Of a stretch of DNA of 31,913 nucleotides, positions 1-7,276 are shown in pieces; position 1 is the stretch's first letter; each line of letters begins with the position of its first letter. A model generated the notes under the pieces. The model had not been told where the DNA came from. It worked only from the letters and a program-made list of their open reading frames with translations, and did not search any database. A program made the translations under genes and the position numbers. Source of the stretch: a virus; IMG/VR virus record IMGVR_UViG_3300021964_000290, positions 1 to 31,913 of that record; one strand, written 5' to 3'.

Positions 1-505
1 CCTGAGACGGGTGCAATACAGCAGAGTATTGGCCAGGAGCCTTAGCCGCTCGCAAACGTGAAGCCGCGTTAAAGATGTCAGCCACAGTGATCTCTTGAGT
101 AGTAGCACCCAAGGAAGTGCTGAAGCCATCAAACAGAGCAATGAGGTCCGTATCCATCTTGGTAGCGATAGCGTTACCCAGGACGGTGCCCAGCTCTGCA
201 GCAGGGTTGCCAGCGCCCATAGCAGCCAGGTCAGTCAGCACAACCTGTGCGCCAACTTCGCCAACCGTTACGGTTACGCTAGACGTTGATACCTGCGTTG
301 CGCTCATGTCAGTGCCTTCCGTGAGGTTAGCAGCAGAGATTGCAGGATACTTAGGCACCTGGACAGTTTTGCCTGCCACGTTGCCGATGTCATAACGAGT
401 AACCAGCCCAAGCATGATGGACTGCTCTTCTGCGGTGAATCGTGCTTGCAGAATGATATTCGCAAACAGATCGTCTAAAGTTGTTGAAGTAGTTTCATTA
501 GCCAT
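1..505 (-). CDS. Major capsid protein, N-terminal part (runs off left edge)
   Basis: First 168 codons of the major coat protein, which builds the icosahedral shell. It starts at an ATG with an AAGGA ribosome site about 8 nt upstream, 17 nt after the scaffold stop. The N-terminus (MANETTSTTLDDLFANIILQ) and the later stretches around VTRYDIGNVAGKTVQVPKY and VTVTVGEVGAQVVLTDLA are typical of HK97-fold coat proteins of the P22/N4-gp56-like phage type. Position after portal, MuF and scaffold genes agrees. The gene is cut by the window edge, and its C-terminal end appears to be the partial ORF at the right edge. I infer the assignment from sequence style and synteny; the exact family cannot be confirmed here. 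Confidence 0.88.
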   Translation of the reverse strand, partial: MANETTSTTLDDLFANIILQARFTAEEQSIMLGLVTRYDIGNVAGKTVQVPKYPAISAANLTEGTDMSATQVSTSSVTVTVGEVGAQVVLTDLAAMGAGNPAAELGTVLGNAIATKMDTDLIALFDGFSTSLGATTQEITVADIFNAASRLRAAKAPGQYSAVLHPSQ

Positions 506-522
506 TTTAAGATTCCTTTAAG

Positions 523-1197
523 TTATCGGGCAGCCTCTCGCAGCTTCTGCTCGCGGAATAAGCGCATACCCTCCTCGCCTTTGTTTAACATTTCCGAGTA
601 ACTTAAAGGCTTGCTCGTAGAACCTCCAGCCGCTCCGCTTGATCCTGCACCGCCTGCCGATGCTTTCACAAAATGCGGATTAGCCGTTAAAAATTCTGCC
701 ACTAACTGCTGCACAGTTAGCAGATCGCCATTGTCCCCGTACCGTGGCGTCCCATTTGCATCGTATACCTCGACAGTGCCATCTTCAGATAGCGCAACGG
801 AGCCACGCAACAGCTGACTGACTTGATCTGGAGATACCGCACCGTTACCCGCCGCTGCCGACAATAGCGCCTGGTCAACCAGGGTAGCCTCTAGCCGCTG
901 CTTGTAACTGCTAATCTCCTGATCTTTCTTTTCAACAGTCTGCTTAAGGATAGACTCAAATTCTCCGCGCTCTTTCTGCTTTTCCAGGTCAGCATTTTGC
1001 CTCTCCTGCAGCAGCTGCCGCGCTTCCTCTAAGTCCACGCCCTCTAGTTTCTTATCGTATTGCCTTTTTGTCCTGGCAACCCGATCAGCCACTATCCGGT
1101 CCAATTCCTCTTGCGTAAATGTCTTAAGTACCTGAGTTTCTACAACTTCCTGCTCTACGGCCTCAGTAGCCGCTTCTGCCATGATTTCGTCGCTCAT
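523..1197 (-). CDS. Capsid scaffolding protein
   Basis: A 224-aa acidic, Ala/Glu/Gln-rich protein predicted to be mostly helical. Residues about 25-110 look like a long coiled coil (FTQEELDRIVADRVARTKRQ, then charged heptads). A Gly/Ser-rich linker follows near residues 180-195 and a basic C-terminus (MRLFREQKLREAAR) closes the protein. This layout is that of phage scaffold proteins, which template procapsid assembly and contact the coat protein through a basic tail. It sits directly before the coat gene. The start has a very strong AGGAGGT ribosome site 7 nt upstream, consistent with high expression. No protease domain is visible, so the scaffold may leave uncleaved or be cut by another protein. 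Confidence 0.88.
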   Translation of the reverse strand: MSDEIMAEAATEAVEQEVVETQVLKTFTQEELDRIVADRVARTKRQYDKKLEGVDLEEARQLLQERQNADLEKQKERGEFESILKQTVEKKDQEISSYKQRLEATLVDQALLSAAAGNGAVSPDQVSQLLRGSVALSEDGTVEVYDANGTPRYGDNGDLLTVQQLVAEFLTANPHFVKASAGGAGSSGAAGGSTSKPLSYSEMLNKGEEGMRLFREQKLREAAR

Positions 1198-1235
1198 GTA
1201 ACGAACCTCCTACGGAGTGGGTTAAGTTTATCAAA

Positions 1236-1283
1236 TTAGCGGGATTTTTTCTTTTTCTTCTTGCGTCCATAATGTCCTGGCAT
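1236..1283 (-). CDS. 15-aa lysine-rich micropeptide
   Basis: A tiny ORF, MPGHYGRKKKKKKSR, lies between the 58-aa gene and the scaffold. Its start has an excellent ribosome site: GGAGGA lies in the end of the preceding gene, about 7 nt from the ATG, and the stop of that gene is 2 nt upstream. Six consecutive lysines give a net charge near +8 in 15 residues. It is followed by a 38-nt gap holding the scaffold ribosome site. Function unknown; it could bind nucleic acid or the acidic scaffold or coat proteins. Expression is inferred only from ribosome site, position and composition. Confidence 0.6.
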   Translation of the reverse strand: MPGHYGRKKKKKKSR

Positions 1284-1285
1284 AT

Positions 1286-1462
1286 CTAATCCTCCTCTGT
1301 GATTAATCTTGATTGCAGGGATGCTGCCTCATAAAACCAGAAAAAGTCGTCCTGCTCATCTGGGTCAATATCTTCTCGCAAATTGTCTAAAAGCTCAATG
1401 ATATCTGGCGGCATGGGGTTTTCCTGCACCAACCGCTCTGCCTCATTAAATGCTGCGCTCAT
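1286..1462 (-). CDS. Small acidic hypothetical protein (58 aa)
   Basis: This ORF starts at an ATG that overlaps the stop of the MuF gene as TAATG, indicating coupled translation. The product (MSAAFNEAERLVQENPMPPD at the N-terminus, ending RLITEED) is strongly acidic and has no membrane segment or cysteine. It sits in the packaging/head operon between the MuF protein and the micropeptide, so a role in head assembly is possible. I do not recognise a family. Confidence 0.8.
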   Translation of the reverse strand: MSAAFNEAERLVQENPMPPDIIELLDNLREDIDPDEQDDFFWFYEAASLQSRLITEED

Positions 1463-3489
1463 TATACTGGCCTCCCCTTATCAAAGTCCCAACCATCAAA
1501 CACCCGCAGCCTGCCATTGCTCGCTGCGATTGCATCTAAAAGCTCTACCAGCTTCTCATCAACCAGGTCTTTTCTGCCCATGTTGTACAGGCTAAAGCTC
1601 TCTGCAAACCATTCCTCTGGGTTTGTTTCTGAGTATTTGGTAGGGAAAAATCTATCTTTATTTCTTCGCCCTCCTGGCCCATAGAATAGACTTGCCAGGT
1701 ATCGCTCAAATGATGTGCTGTCCTTGTCAGTAAATTGACGCCAGGACTCCTGGTGCACTAGGTGGCCATATTCGTGATAAACGACGCTCCGCAGCTCATC
1801 TGCAGGATTCTCAAAGTATGAGCCAGCCAATCGTGGGCGCTCGGCCAAATCATCGCCTCTGGCAAAGGTGCTAATCTGCCGTTCTCTATTTTGGTCATTA
1901 AGCGCGTTGACTATATCAGCCTGCTTGTTGACCGCCTTGCGCTTTTTCTCTGCTGCATCTCGTAACGCAATATAATCAGCCCACTCATCACTCCTACTTG
2001 CTGCGCCAAGCCCCCCGTATTTTTCGCTTAGAGCGCTTCTGAGCGCCAAGGACTCTGAATAAGCCTGCTGAAAATCCTGTTTTAGCTCATCATATTTAGC
2101 GTTAGCTGCAGCCAGGCTGACCTGTCGCTTTTCACGACTCGTGTAGGCTTGGCCTGCGTATCTGTTGAAATACGCCGCCTTAATGCCCATAACGCCGTCG
2201 CCCATGTTAGCAGCTGCACTGTCACCTCTCAGCGCATTAATCCCTCTGATTGGTGGGGTTTTAAAGCGCTTCCCGAGGTCTGCAGTTTCTTTCAGCAGCT
2301 GATTAAGGATTGCGGCACCTTCTGGCCCCAGGCTGCCAATCGACACCTTGCCGTAGGAAGCCAGGGCTGCGTCCCTATTGAGCTGGCCACGCTTACGGGT
2401 ATTAGCCTTGAACCTAACCGGCAATTCGCCGTCACGGTCTAAATAGGCGGCATCAGAGCGATCTGGCGAGGTGGCCTTGCTGGCTGCCTCTGCTTGGGCG
2501 GTCATTGCTTTAGTGCTTTTGCTCTTAGCCTCTACAGGTGGCAGATCAGGGCTTACCTCTTCCTCTTCTGGCTCTGGCTCTACGACTGGCTGCGTAAACT
2601 GGTCTACATCATCCTCATCTATGATAGGACGCCAATGGTGGCGGCAGTTATAGCCTCCCCTGGCGGTAAAGGCATCGCTAGAGCTTTTGCCAGACCAAGA
2701 GCCTTGCCAGATTTCCTCTATTTCTTCTGTGGTGTAGGTATTACCAACGTGATCTCTGCAGAATTGCCTAGAATCCCTAATGATATCGCCGTAATACTTC
2801 CATTTCGTAGCGCCTGCCTCAATGCCTGCGTTGACGTTGATAGCAGCGTCAAACTGCATCAAGCTGTCCTGGGCTATCTGTGTCGCGTAACGCCGCATAT
2901 TGTTGCCTGCCCTATCCGCAGCGTAGACAGTGTGCAGCTTGTCTATCGCGGCCTTTGACTGCGCTGGGGTGCCATTCTTGGCAATATCGACCAATCGGTT
3001 AATTTCGGCCTGGTCGCTCTGCATATAGACGCCATTGATGGTCTGCCTAATGCTCTTAATCATCTGCTCTTTAGATCGCCCCGTTAGGGCATTCTGATAG
3101 ATTTCGTTGGCTATGGTGTCGAGATATGTAGCCGATATATCCTCAAAGCCCTGGAACGTCAGACGCTGAAGCTGCCTAATGACATCAGGGCTTGTTTGTG
3201 TGAAATCCCCATAAGTATTGAGCATATCCAGGGCGCGGATAGCGGTACTAGGATAATCGTCCAGGATAGATTGAACAGCAGCGCCGTATTCCTCTTCCAG
3301 AATGCGCTGTATTTCTCGCCTGCTTGATATAGCCCACTCAAGATCAAACAGGCTGCCGTCTGTAACCGGCGCACCATTGAGGTAGGCTGCAATCCTTTCC
3401 TCTGCTCGCTGCAGCGCATCAAGTAGCCTGCCCTCATGGGCATCTGCCAGGGCGTCCAGGTACTCATCATGCTCCTGCTCTGTAGGCAT
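1462..3489 (-). CDS. MuF (SPP1 gp7-like) minor head protein fused to a C-terminal zinc-metallopeptidase-like domain
   Basis: A 675-aa protein following the portal gene (TAATG overlap). Residues about 80-295 match the phage Mu F / SPP1 gp7 head-morphogenesis domain: a helical region, then FCRDHVGNTYT near 243 and the hallmark GGYNCRHHWRP near 278-288. After a Pro/Glu-rich linker (about 300-325) comes about 350 extra residues. These carry a zincin signature HEYGH (H572, E573, H576) and, about 50 residues on, EEWFAESF (625-632), which resembles the third-ligand motif of anthrax-lethal-factor-like peptidases. MuF proteins sit inside the head with a few copies and may enter the host with DNA. Known MuF proteins often carry toxin or enzyme tails. 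A head-maturation protease role is an alternative. The domain match is by motif only. Confidence 0.88.
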   Translation of the reverse strand: MPTEQEHDEYLDALADAHEGRLLDALQRAEERIAAYLNGAPVTDGSLFDLEWAISSRREIQRILEEEYGAAVQSILDDYPSTAIRALDMLNTYGDFTQTSPDVIRQLQRLTFQGFEDISATYLDTIANEIYQNALTGRSKEQMIKSIRQTINGVYMQSDQAEINRLVDIAKNGTPAQSKAAIDKLHTVYAADRAGNNMRRYATQIAQDSLMQFDAAINVNAGIEAGATKWKYYGDIIRDSRQFCRDHVGNTYTTEEIEEIWQGSWSGKSSSDAFTARGGYNCRHHWRPIIDEDDVDQFTQPVVEPEPEEEEVSPDLPPVEAKSKSTKAMTAQAEAASKATSPDRSDAAYLDRDGELPVRFKANTRKRGQLNRDAALASYGKVSIGSLGPEGAAILNQLLKETADLGKRFKTPPIRGINALRGDSAAANMGDGVMGIKAAYFNRYAGQAYTSREKRQVSLAAANAKYDELKQDFQQAYSESLALRSALSEKYGGLGAASRSDEWADYIALRDAAEKKRKAVNKQADIVNALNDQNRERQISTFARGDDLAERPRLAGSYFENPADELRSVVYHEYGHLVHQESWRQFTDKDSTSFERYLASLFYGPGGRRNKDRFFPTKYSETNPEEWFAESFSLYNMGRKDLVDEKLVELLDAIAASNGRLRVFDGWDFDKGRPV

Positions 3490-4889
3490 TACTCAGCGCT
3501 GGGTGCCTGGGCAGCTGCGCCAGTAAAGTCTCCTAGCGCCCTTGTGCTCGCCTCTATTTCCTGGTGTGCCTTGTTTAGCACCTCATCATCTAGCACCAGG
3601 TCAGCAATCTGCTTGTCAACCTCTTGCAGCATGGTTGCCGATCTAACGCCACTAGCTCTAACCTGCTGCAAAAACTGCAGCTCTGAGGCGTAATCGCGGA
3701 TATCAAAGCTATCAGGGTAATTAACCTCTACCTCTGGCTTAATCTGCTGCCATTGACAATAGAACCCCCACAGTTGCTCCTCTGCCAGCTCCAGAATGTC
3801 AGCTTTCTCAGCCAGCTTGGCGTTTAGCATCTGGAACTCTGTCTGCATGGCCACACCAGACTGCGTGATTGCCTCTGTGCCGCGCACTGCGCCCATGTGG
3901 GCCATCCTATTGATAGACTCTATTTTGTCCGTTATAGCGGCTCTGATGGCGTCCAGGTTGGCCCCTGATGGCTGCATCTGATATGGCACTAACCCAGAGT
4001 CCATATCATCGCTGATATTAATGATTGCCCCAGCTCCTGCGCTGGCGTCTGTGTCATAGGTCTTAACTAGGGTGGGATGGTTGCTAATCCTTATCAGCTG
4101 CTCAATCTCGCTAAGCTCCTGGTAGATCGCTTTCTGCATATAGGCAATATCTGAGATATCACTAATGCCAATACCGCGAACAATCGAACGGTTAGCAGGT
4201 AGATACACTGCAGGGATTACGCCGATGGGGTTAGGTATCACCTCAATAACAGCGCTCTCTGCACCGTCATACTTGATTAGCTTTACCTCTTCCCGCGTCC
4301 ACTCTCTGAAATAGACTATGGTTGTGGTGCCGTCTAAACGATGCACAGACTCCCTGATCTTTAAATAGGTCAGCTGATGCCTGCCAGAAGCCTGGCGCTC
4401 CCATCGCCAATCATAGACGTTTTCTGGCGTTATTAGCGTGACATACGGCCTGATCTCTTGCTCTAGCTCTTCTGCCCTGGTGCCAGCCTGGCTGCGTGGT
4501 TTGTCACACATAACCCAGACATGGCCGTAGACGCTAGACCATATCTGCGCCTCGCGCATAAAGCTATCAAATGATTGGCCGTCTAGGTTGGCATCATGCA
4601 AGAAAGCCTGCAGCTCTGGGCTACCTTCAAGGGGGCCAAAGTTTCTGGTGGGTGGAACGCGCCACAGAAACGAGCTGTACACATGGATTACGTTGCGGCA
4701 GTGATTATCCAATGGCGTTAAGGCTATACGCCGATCATACGCCTTGGCGTCCTCATTGAGATACCTGGTTAGATATGAGCCATCCTGGTAATCCTGGCCG
4801 CCCATGTAACTGCGTAAATAAAACTCCCAGCGGTCTACATGGTTCTCATAGTCTGGGTGCTGATATTCAATATCATGGTTAATAAGCAT
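3489..4889 (-). CDS. Portal protein
   Basis: A 466-aa protein between the large terminase and MuF genes, the canonical portal position. Portals form the dodecameric ring at the capsid vertex through which DNA is packaged and ejected. Features consistent with the family are an N-terminal region with YENHVDRWEFYLRSYMGG, a central core with PNPIGVIPAVYLPANR and DISDIAYMQKAIYQELSEIE, and helical C-terminal stem/wing segments (MAHMGAVRGTEAITQSGVAM, then LNAKLAEKADILELAEEQLW). It looks close to the DUF4055-type portals. I chose the ATG at 4889, which overlaps the terminase stop as ATGA and has GGTGG 5 nt upstream, over an upstream GTG at 4898. Confidence 0.88.
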   Translation of the reverse strand: MLINHDIEYQHPDYENHVDRWEFYLRSYMGGQDYQDGSYLTRYLNEDAKAYDRRIALTPLDNHCRNVIHVYSSFLWRVPPTRNFGPLEGSPELQAFLHDANLDGQSFDSFMREAQIWSSVYGHVWVMCDKPRSQAGTRAEELEQEIRPYVTLITPENVYDWRWERQASGRHQLTYLKIRESVHRLDGTTTIVYFREWTREEVKLIKYDGAESAVIEVIPNPIGVIPAVYLPANRSIVRGIGISDISDIAYMQKAIYQELSEIEQLIRISNHPTLVKTYDTDASAGAGAIINISDDMDSGLVPYQMQPSGANLDAIRAAITDKIESINRMAHMGAVRGTEAITQSGVAMQTEFQMLNAKLAEKADILELAEEQLWGFYCQWQQIKPEVEVNYPDSFDIRDYASELQFLQQVRASGVRSATMLQEVDKQIADLVLDDEVLNKAHQEIEASTRALGDFTGAAAQAPSAE

Positions 4890-6100
4890 CAAGTCCACCG
4901 TTGAGGCGCAGCAGCCTCATGTTGCTTGCGGATCGGATAGAGATAATCAACCGCATACCCGAGCGCGTCATTCATGTGATCGAACCCGTCTTTTTCGGGC
5001 TGGCTAGTGCCTGGCTTATACGTTTGGCGCTCAAGGCTTTCAATCGTCTTTTTGCATTTTGGATCGACAAACAAATGCCTCACGCCATCCGCTGCTTGCA
5101 GCCTTGAGTTGACTGCATTAATCCTATCCCTCACTGCTGAGTGTGAGTTTCGTACCCTCACCTCAAAGCCTGCATTCTGCAGTATCGACAAATCTGTGCG
5201 CCCACCTGCGCTGGTCTTACGTTGGCGACAAGCTGGGTCAGGGTATATCGTAACATTTTTGCGACCATATCGCCTGCTGATCTCATCGGCCATCTCATCA
5301 GTGTTGGAACCGAAAATAACAATCTCATCAAAGATATGCAGGCTGCCGCTCTGCCTGGTCATAACAACCGCAGACATCGGATCGAGGTTAAAGTCCATGC
5401 CTATTAGCACCTGGCCTGGCTCTCCTAGATAGCGCCTTACAGACTCCTCGCGCTTGAAGTTGTAGTAAATGACGCCCGAGTAATTAACAAACTGCGCCTG
5501 GTATTCCTGGGTAAACGTGCGCTCATCCAGGTCATGCTTGGCTGCCTCTATTTCTTCCTGGTCAACATTGCCGCCTTGCAGCGTAGTGTATTGATAAGAT
5601 GACCAGCCCTCATCTTTATCCGCGCCCTTAGTCCAGAGATCATAGAAGTGATTACGGCCTTTAGGCGTGCCAATGAATATCGCTGATCCCTTACGATCCG
5701 ATAACGACGGCCTGATGACCTCATGCCATGCCTCCTTTCGCATATCGGCGAACTCATCCAGCACGCAGAAGTCTAGCGCCCTGCCTCTAAGGTTGTCTGG
5801 CTTCTCTGCGCCCTTTAGGCTAATAACCGACCCATTAGCTAGGTGTAGACTGAGTGCCGTTTCATTGGTCTTAGTAACATATTCGCCAGGGATAGCCTGC
5901 ACTAGCATCGACCAGGCTATTTCCTTGGCTGCCTTGTAGGTAGGCGCGATATACCAGCAGTTGCGCTTTTCAGCTGACAGCGCTGCCCTAATTAGCTCTG
6001 CAGTAGATAGGAAGGTCTTGCCAAACCGCCTGCCAGCAACGACAACCCGAAACCTGGAGCTGTCTGTAAATATGACTGTCTGCGGCTTAGTCAGCTGCAT
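4889..6100 (-). CDS. terL: Terminase large subunit
   Basis: A 403-aa packaging motor: an ATPase drives DNA into the prohead and a C-terminal RNase-H-fold nuclease cuts the concatemer. The Walker A motif is AGRRFGKT (residues 22-29), Walker B is FCVLDEF with D115 and E116, and a coupling motif IGTPKG lies near 143-148. The nuclease half shows IGMDFN with D236 and the late acidic motif FDHMNDALGY with D374 and D378. The length is usual for this family. The GTG at 6103 precedes the chosen ATG at 6100; both overlap the small-terminase stop by a few codons. No insertion or intein is visible. Confidence 0.97.
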   Translation of the reverse strand: MQLTKPQTVIFTDSSRFRVVVAGRRFGKTFLSTAELIRAALSAEKRNCWYIAPTYKAAKEIAWSMLVQAIPGEYVTKTNETALSLHLANGSVISLKGAEKPDNLRGRALDFCVLDEFADMRKEAWHEVIRPSLSDRKGSAIFIGTPKGRNHFYDLWTKGADKDEGWSSYQYTTLQGGNVDQEEIEAAKHDLDERTFTQEYQAQFVNYSGVIYYNFKREESVRRYLGEPGQVLIGMDFNLDPMSAVVMTRQSGSLHIFDEIVIFGSNTDEMADEISRRYGRKNVTIYPDPACRQRKTSAGGRTDLSILQNAGFEVRVRNSHSAVRDRINAVNSRLQAADGVRHLFVDPKCKKTIESLERQTYKPGTSQPEKDGFDHMNDALGYAVDYLYPIRKQHEAAAPQRWT

Positions 6101-6374
6101 CACTAGCCAGCTTTATCACCATTGGCGGCAGATCAACGTAATCCTGCACTTCCTCTTTAACGTCAGGCAGGTATTTATTAAGCATTCTAATGCGCTGATC
6201 GTTGGCGGTTTTGATCTTTAAAAGCTCTTTATGGAACCCCTGCGAATTTACGTCCAGTTGCTCGATTTTCTCAATGTTATCAAAGACATACTCCACCCTA
6301 CCCCTCTCGGCCAAATACGCTCTAATTTCATCCTTACGGATAGCCCTATTTTTCTGTGCTCGGGTTTCTGCCAT
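6087..6374 (-). CDS. terS: Terminase small subunit (putative)
   Basis: A 95-aa charged, mostly helical protein immediately before the large subunit, with overlapping ends. The start at 6374 overlaps the preceding stop as TAATG; an upstream in-frame start would overlap the neighbour by a further 33 nt. The N-terminus is basic (MAETRAQKNRAIRKDEIRAY), as expected for DNA recognition, followed by a helical stretch (NIEKIEQLDVNSQGFHKELL) and a short acidic tail. Small terminases recognise cos or pac DNA. The assignment is mainly from position, size and composition because this subunit is poorly conserved. Confidence 0.75.
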   Translation of the reverse strand: MAETRAQKNRAIRKDEIRAYLAERGRVEYVFDNIEKIEQLDVNSQGFHKELLKIKTANDQRIRMLNKYLPDVKEEVQDYVDLPPMVIKLASDAAD

Positions 6375-6577
6375 TACGCATCTGGATGGGGTATTGGGTT
6401 GGCCCAATATGTCCCTTTCGCTGCTCCTGCTCTGATTTCTCCAGCCTCTAAATCGTGGCTGTCTATTGGATATGACTCTACAGTGCCGTCAGTGAATGCA
6501 ACCAGGAAAGTGCCAGTATCTGCTGGCATCCCGCCTGGCTCTATATGCTTCCATTCTATAACGGCGATCTGTCTCAT
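6374..6577 (-). CDS. Small hypothetical protein (67 aa)
   Basis: A compact 67-aa protein starting MRQIAVIEWKHIEPGGMPAD, with a beta-rich central part (TGTFLVAFTDGTVESYPIDS). It lies one base after the stop of the 45-aa membrane ORF and overlaps the small-terminase start as TAATG, so it is the second gene of the packaging operon. No membrane segment, zinc motif or enzyme signature is visible. I do not recognise a family. Confidence 0.72.
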   Translation of the reverse strand: MRQIAVIEWKHIEPGGMPADTGTFLVAFTDGTVESYPIDSHDLEAGEIRAGAAKGTYWANPIPHPDA

Positions 6578-6578
6578 A

Positions 6579-6716
6579 CTAATAAGTTATCAGAAACAGA
6601 GCAAAAAGGATAATAAGCCCAATTTCGCCTACGGGAAGGGCTAAAACCCACCTCCCTAAAAGTAGCATTAAGGAACATGGCTTAAAGGTACTGCGGTTAG
6701 CTAAATTGCGCTCCAT
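6579..6716 (-). CDS. Small membrane protein (45 aa)
   Basis: This short ORF starts MERNLANRSTFKPCSLMLLL and ends with a strongly hydrophobic segment (IGLIILFALFLITY). Two hydrophobic stretches, about residues 15-30 and 32-45, predict a membrane protein. A run of six G lies 8 nt before the ATG as a ribosome site, and the stop is one base before the next gene. An in-frame ATG at 6740 would add 8 residues but lacks a clear ribosome site. Function unknown. The ORF is too short for statistical support, so the call rests on ribosome site, spacing and hydrophobicity. Confidence 0.55.
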   Translation of the reverse strand: MERNLANRSTFKPCSLMLLLGRWVLALPVGEIGLIILFALFLITY

Positions 6717-6791
6717 GAAAATGGCCCCCCACGCATTCATCTAACTTTTCGACGCCGCAGCTCGCCGTAGGAGTTTAGGGGGAATCTGGTG

Positions 6792-7028
6792 TTATCTTTG
6801 CCATACTTTTTTTCCGTATCTCCTCAAGGCTGCAGGGCATCGCACTATCTCTAGAGGAGCCTCTTCTGCTTGCTTCAAAGGGATGACCTCAAGGTTAGGC
6901 ATAATGGCGACATCAATGCCAAAACGCTCTGACATCGCTGTAGCCGCCTGAGCTGCCACCTGCGCGTCCTCTGGGCAATATCCCTCTGCCATCCAAAACG
7001 GCATCCTGTAATTAGCACCGCTCTGCAT
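6792..7028 (-). CDS. Small hypothetical protein (about 78 aa)
   Basis: An ORF with a plausible soluble product containing FWMAEGYCPEDAQVAAQAAT, then a beta-like IDVAIMPNLEVIPL and a basic end (RRYGKKVWQR). Three starts are possible. The ATG at 7064 lies deep inside the upstream gene. The ATG at 7028 has AAGG 5 nt upstream and overlaps the upstream stop by 17 nt, so I prefer it. An ATG at 7004 has no usable spacing. Not recognised. It is the last gene before a 75-nt gap that precedes the terminase operon. Confidence 0.65.
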   Translation of the reverse strand: MQSGANYRMPFWMAEGYCPEDAQVAAQAATAMSERFGIDVAIMPNLEVIPLKQAEEAPLEIVRCPAALRRYGKKVWQR

Positions 7029-7203
7029 AACTGCCTTGATAGTCTGGCCAACCGCTTTCGCCATTTGTCTTTTTGTGCAGTTTTACCATCTCGCAATATG
7101 CAGCTTCCTGCTGTACTGCGTCCTGGTAATCGCCTGCCCCCACTACTGCGAATAGGCTAATTATCGCAGTTATGATTAACGCAATCGACATTTCAGACAT
7201 CAT
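7012..7203 (-). CDS. Small membrane-anchored or exported protein (63 aa)
   Basis: The N-terminus is a hydrophobic helix (MSIALIITAIISLFAVVGAG) followed by a soluble part with two cysteines (YCEMVKLHKKTNGESGWPDY, ending YAERC). This pattern, a short anchor then CEMV..GWPDY..C, recurs in small phage proteins of unknown role. The ATG at 7203 has GGGAG 8 nt upstream; an upstream GTG abuts the ribosome site and is unlikely. It lies just downstream of three 22-bp-spaced repeats that may control it and the late genes. Confidence 0.75.
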   Translation of the reverse strand: MMSEMSIALIITAIISLFAVVGAGDYQDAVQQEAAYCEMVKLHKKTNGESGWPDYQGSYAERC

Positions 7204-7222
7204 TTTTTGCACTCCCTAATTA

Positions 7223-7276
7223 AGCGTTCGCTTAACGAATGGTTAGCGTTCGCTTAACGAATGGTTAGCGTTCGCT
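7223..7276. repeat. Three phased 10-bp palindromes spaced 22 bp apart (operator candidate)
   Basis: The sequence AGCGTTCGCT (4+2+4 inverted repeat) occurs at 7223-7232, 7245-7254 and 7267-7276, exactly 22 bp apart, or about two helical turns. The units sit in a wider tandem repeat, TTAGCGTTCGCTTAACGAATGG. The first unit extends to TTAAGCG-TT-CGCTTAA. The repeats cover the end of the 74-aa gene and the gap before the 63-aa gene, upstream of packaging and head genes. Equal spacing on one DNA face suggests cooperative binding by a dimeric regulator. The protein that binds is unknown; the small HTH protein at 12230-12427 is one candidate. Confidence 0.6.

Noticed and set aside
1236-1283. Possible -1 frameshift on the A-run of the micropeptide, fusing it to the scaffold region
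   Set aside because: The shifted frame does not enter the scaffold frame and ends at a stop shortly after the scaffold start. No meaningful fusion results.
6601-6650. AGCCC/GGGCT inverted repeat followed by T-rich sequence on the minus strand
   Set aside because: The loop is long, the stem only five pairs and the T-run is broken. It lies within the small membrane-protein ORF, so a terminator is unlikely.
7004-7064. Long form of the 6792-7028 gene starting at 7064
   Set aside because: It would overlap the upstream gene by more than 50 bases without a ribosome site. The ATG at 7028 has AAGG at good spacing.
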